NCBI GenBank assembly: GCA_038276395.1
Contig: JBBQAA010000083.1
Coordinates: 1 to 38,110 of the forward strand
Reading direction: 5' to 3'
Length of the DNA: 38,110 bases
DNA from: JBBQAA01 sp038276395
GTDB taxonomy: Bacteria > Actinomycetota > Thermoleophilia > Solirubrobacterales > Solirubrobacteraceae
Shown here: one piece after another, positions 37,879 to 38,110 of the stretch
How the letters are laid out: each line of letters starts with the position of its first letter
How positions within the stretch are numbered: position 1 is the first letter of the stretch
Program-made: the position numbers and the translations under genes
Notes under the pieces: model-generated
The model's database searches: none
The model's input: the letters and a program-made list of their open reading frames with translations, nothing else
Told to the model about the DNA's origin: nothing

Positions 37879-38110
37879 GGCCGCCGTTTTTTCTGTAGGC
37901 GCTGCCGGACACCCCGCTAACGCGCTGCGCAAATATGTTGCGCGCGCAACTGCTGGGAGCCTGGCCGGTCACTCGCTCAGGTGTAGAACTCTCTACACCT
38001 GCCACGTCATTGCGGACGGGGTCACCGCCCCCGACGGACGAGCCGCGTTATTGAACGACGCGACGGCGTACCGCTGAGCCGGCTGGTTCCGGCCACGCGA
38101 GTCCGTTCGA
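37879..38110. other. non-coding end region rich in palindromes
   Basis: No supported gene. GCGCAA/TTGCGC (37927-37932, 37938-37943) overlaps the 12-bp palindrome TTGCGCGCGCAA (37938-37949), and CAGGTGTAGA/TCTACACCTG (37978-37987, 37992-38001) is a perfect 10-bp hairpin with a 4-nt loop and no T-run. A T6 run lies at the start of the region without a stem before it. Confidence 0.5.

Noticed and set aside
37835..38077. 80-codon ORF at the right end
   Set aside because: It crosses the palindrome cluster, overlaps the previous gene and shows no domain or start signal.
1..38110. CRISPR arrays, rRNA, tRNA, inteins
   Set aside because: None seen on reading both strands; dnaE motifs are uninterrupted.

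Overview
The window is high-GC (roughly 70%) chromosomal DNA from an actinobacterium. The gene order infC-rpmI-rplT-rRNA methylase-pheS-pheT-argCJBD, a Rpf-type muralytic protein, GTG starts, few Shine-Dalgarno sequences and many apparent leaderless promoters fit the class Thermoleophilia (Solirubrobacterales/Gaiellales relatives). That placement is an inference from gene content and style, not a search result. No rRNA, tRNA or CRISPR was found.

Layout. 1-2.75 kb is accessory DNA of visibly lower GC: an IS256-type transposase with a damaged 5' end, whose right end runs into the 3' end of a two-gene minus-strand operon (a three-helix membrane protein plus an unknown soluble protein). 2.8-5.0 kb holds a small NrtS-like membrane protein, a CDP-alcohol phosphatidyltransferase operon ending in an unannotated 34-aa membrane peptide, and, divergent from it, a thioredoxin-fold gene with an in-frame TGA exactly where the family has its first catalytic cysteine. 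A hairpin with a GGUC-type loop follows the TGA, so the gene reads as a bacterial selenoprotein U-like (PRXL2/AhpC-TSA_2) protein. 5.0-11.3 kb is a redox/radical-SAM island: a flavoprotein diverges from a translationally coupled operon (phosphoesterase-radical SAM fusion, TIGR04283-like glycosyltransferase, second radical SAM protein), followed by a convergent dihydrolipoamide-dehydrogenase-like flavoprotein. 11.5-12.8 kb has two secreted muralytic proteins behind a structured leader and a LexA-like box.

12.8-33.0 kb is housekeeping: thrS, a lipoprotein esterase, infC-rpmI-rplT with a promoter and a terminator, an rRNA methyltransferase, pheST, argCJBD, a methyltransferase pair, argG, small proteins and dnaE. 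33.0-34.2 kb has nfo followed by the decayed C-terminus of an ABC-2 permease. Between nfo and gltX lies a 166-bp segment closed by a 20-bp stem, a candidate structured RNA. 35.8-37.4 kb holds an HDOD-LuxR regulator and a cysteine-free Rrf2 regulator. The last 700 bp drop in GC, hold one unknown gene and are rich in palindromes.

How it works together. Translation factors and synthetases are packed with 4-bp ATGA/GTGA overlaps, as are the arginine genes (glutamate to ornithine in one run, argG separate). Most independent transcription units start with a TANNNT hexamer 6-8 bp before the start codon; three divergent gene pairs fit both promoters into 24-37 bp. The least explained parts are the selenoprotein candidate, the radical-SAM/glycosyltransferase operon, the Rpf leader and the stem-closed element before gltX.
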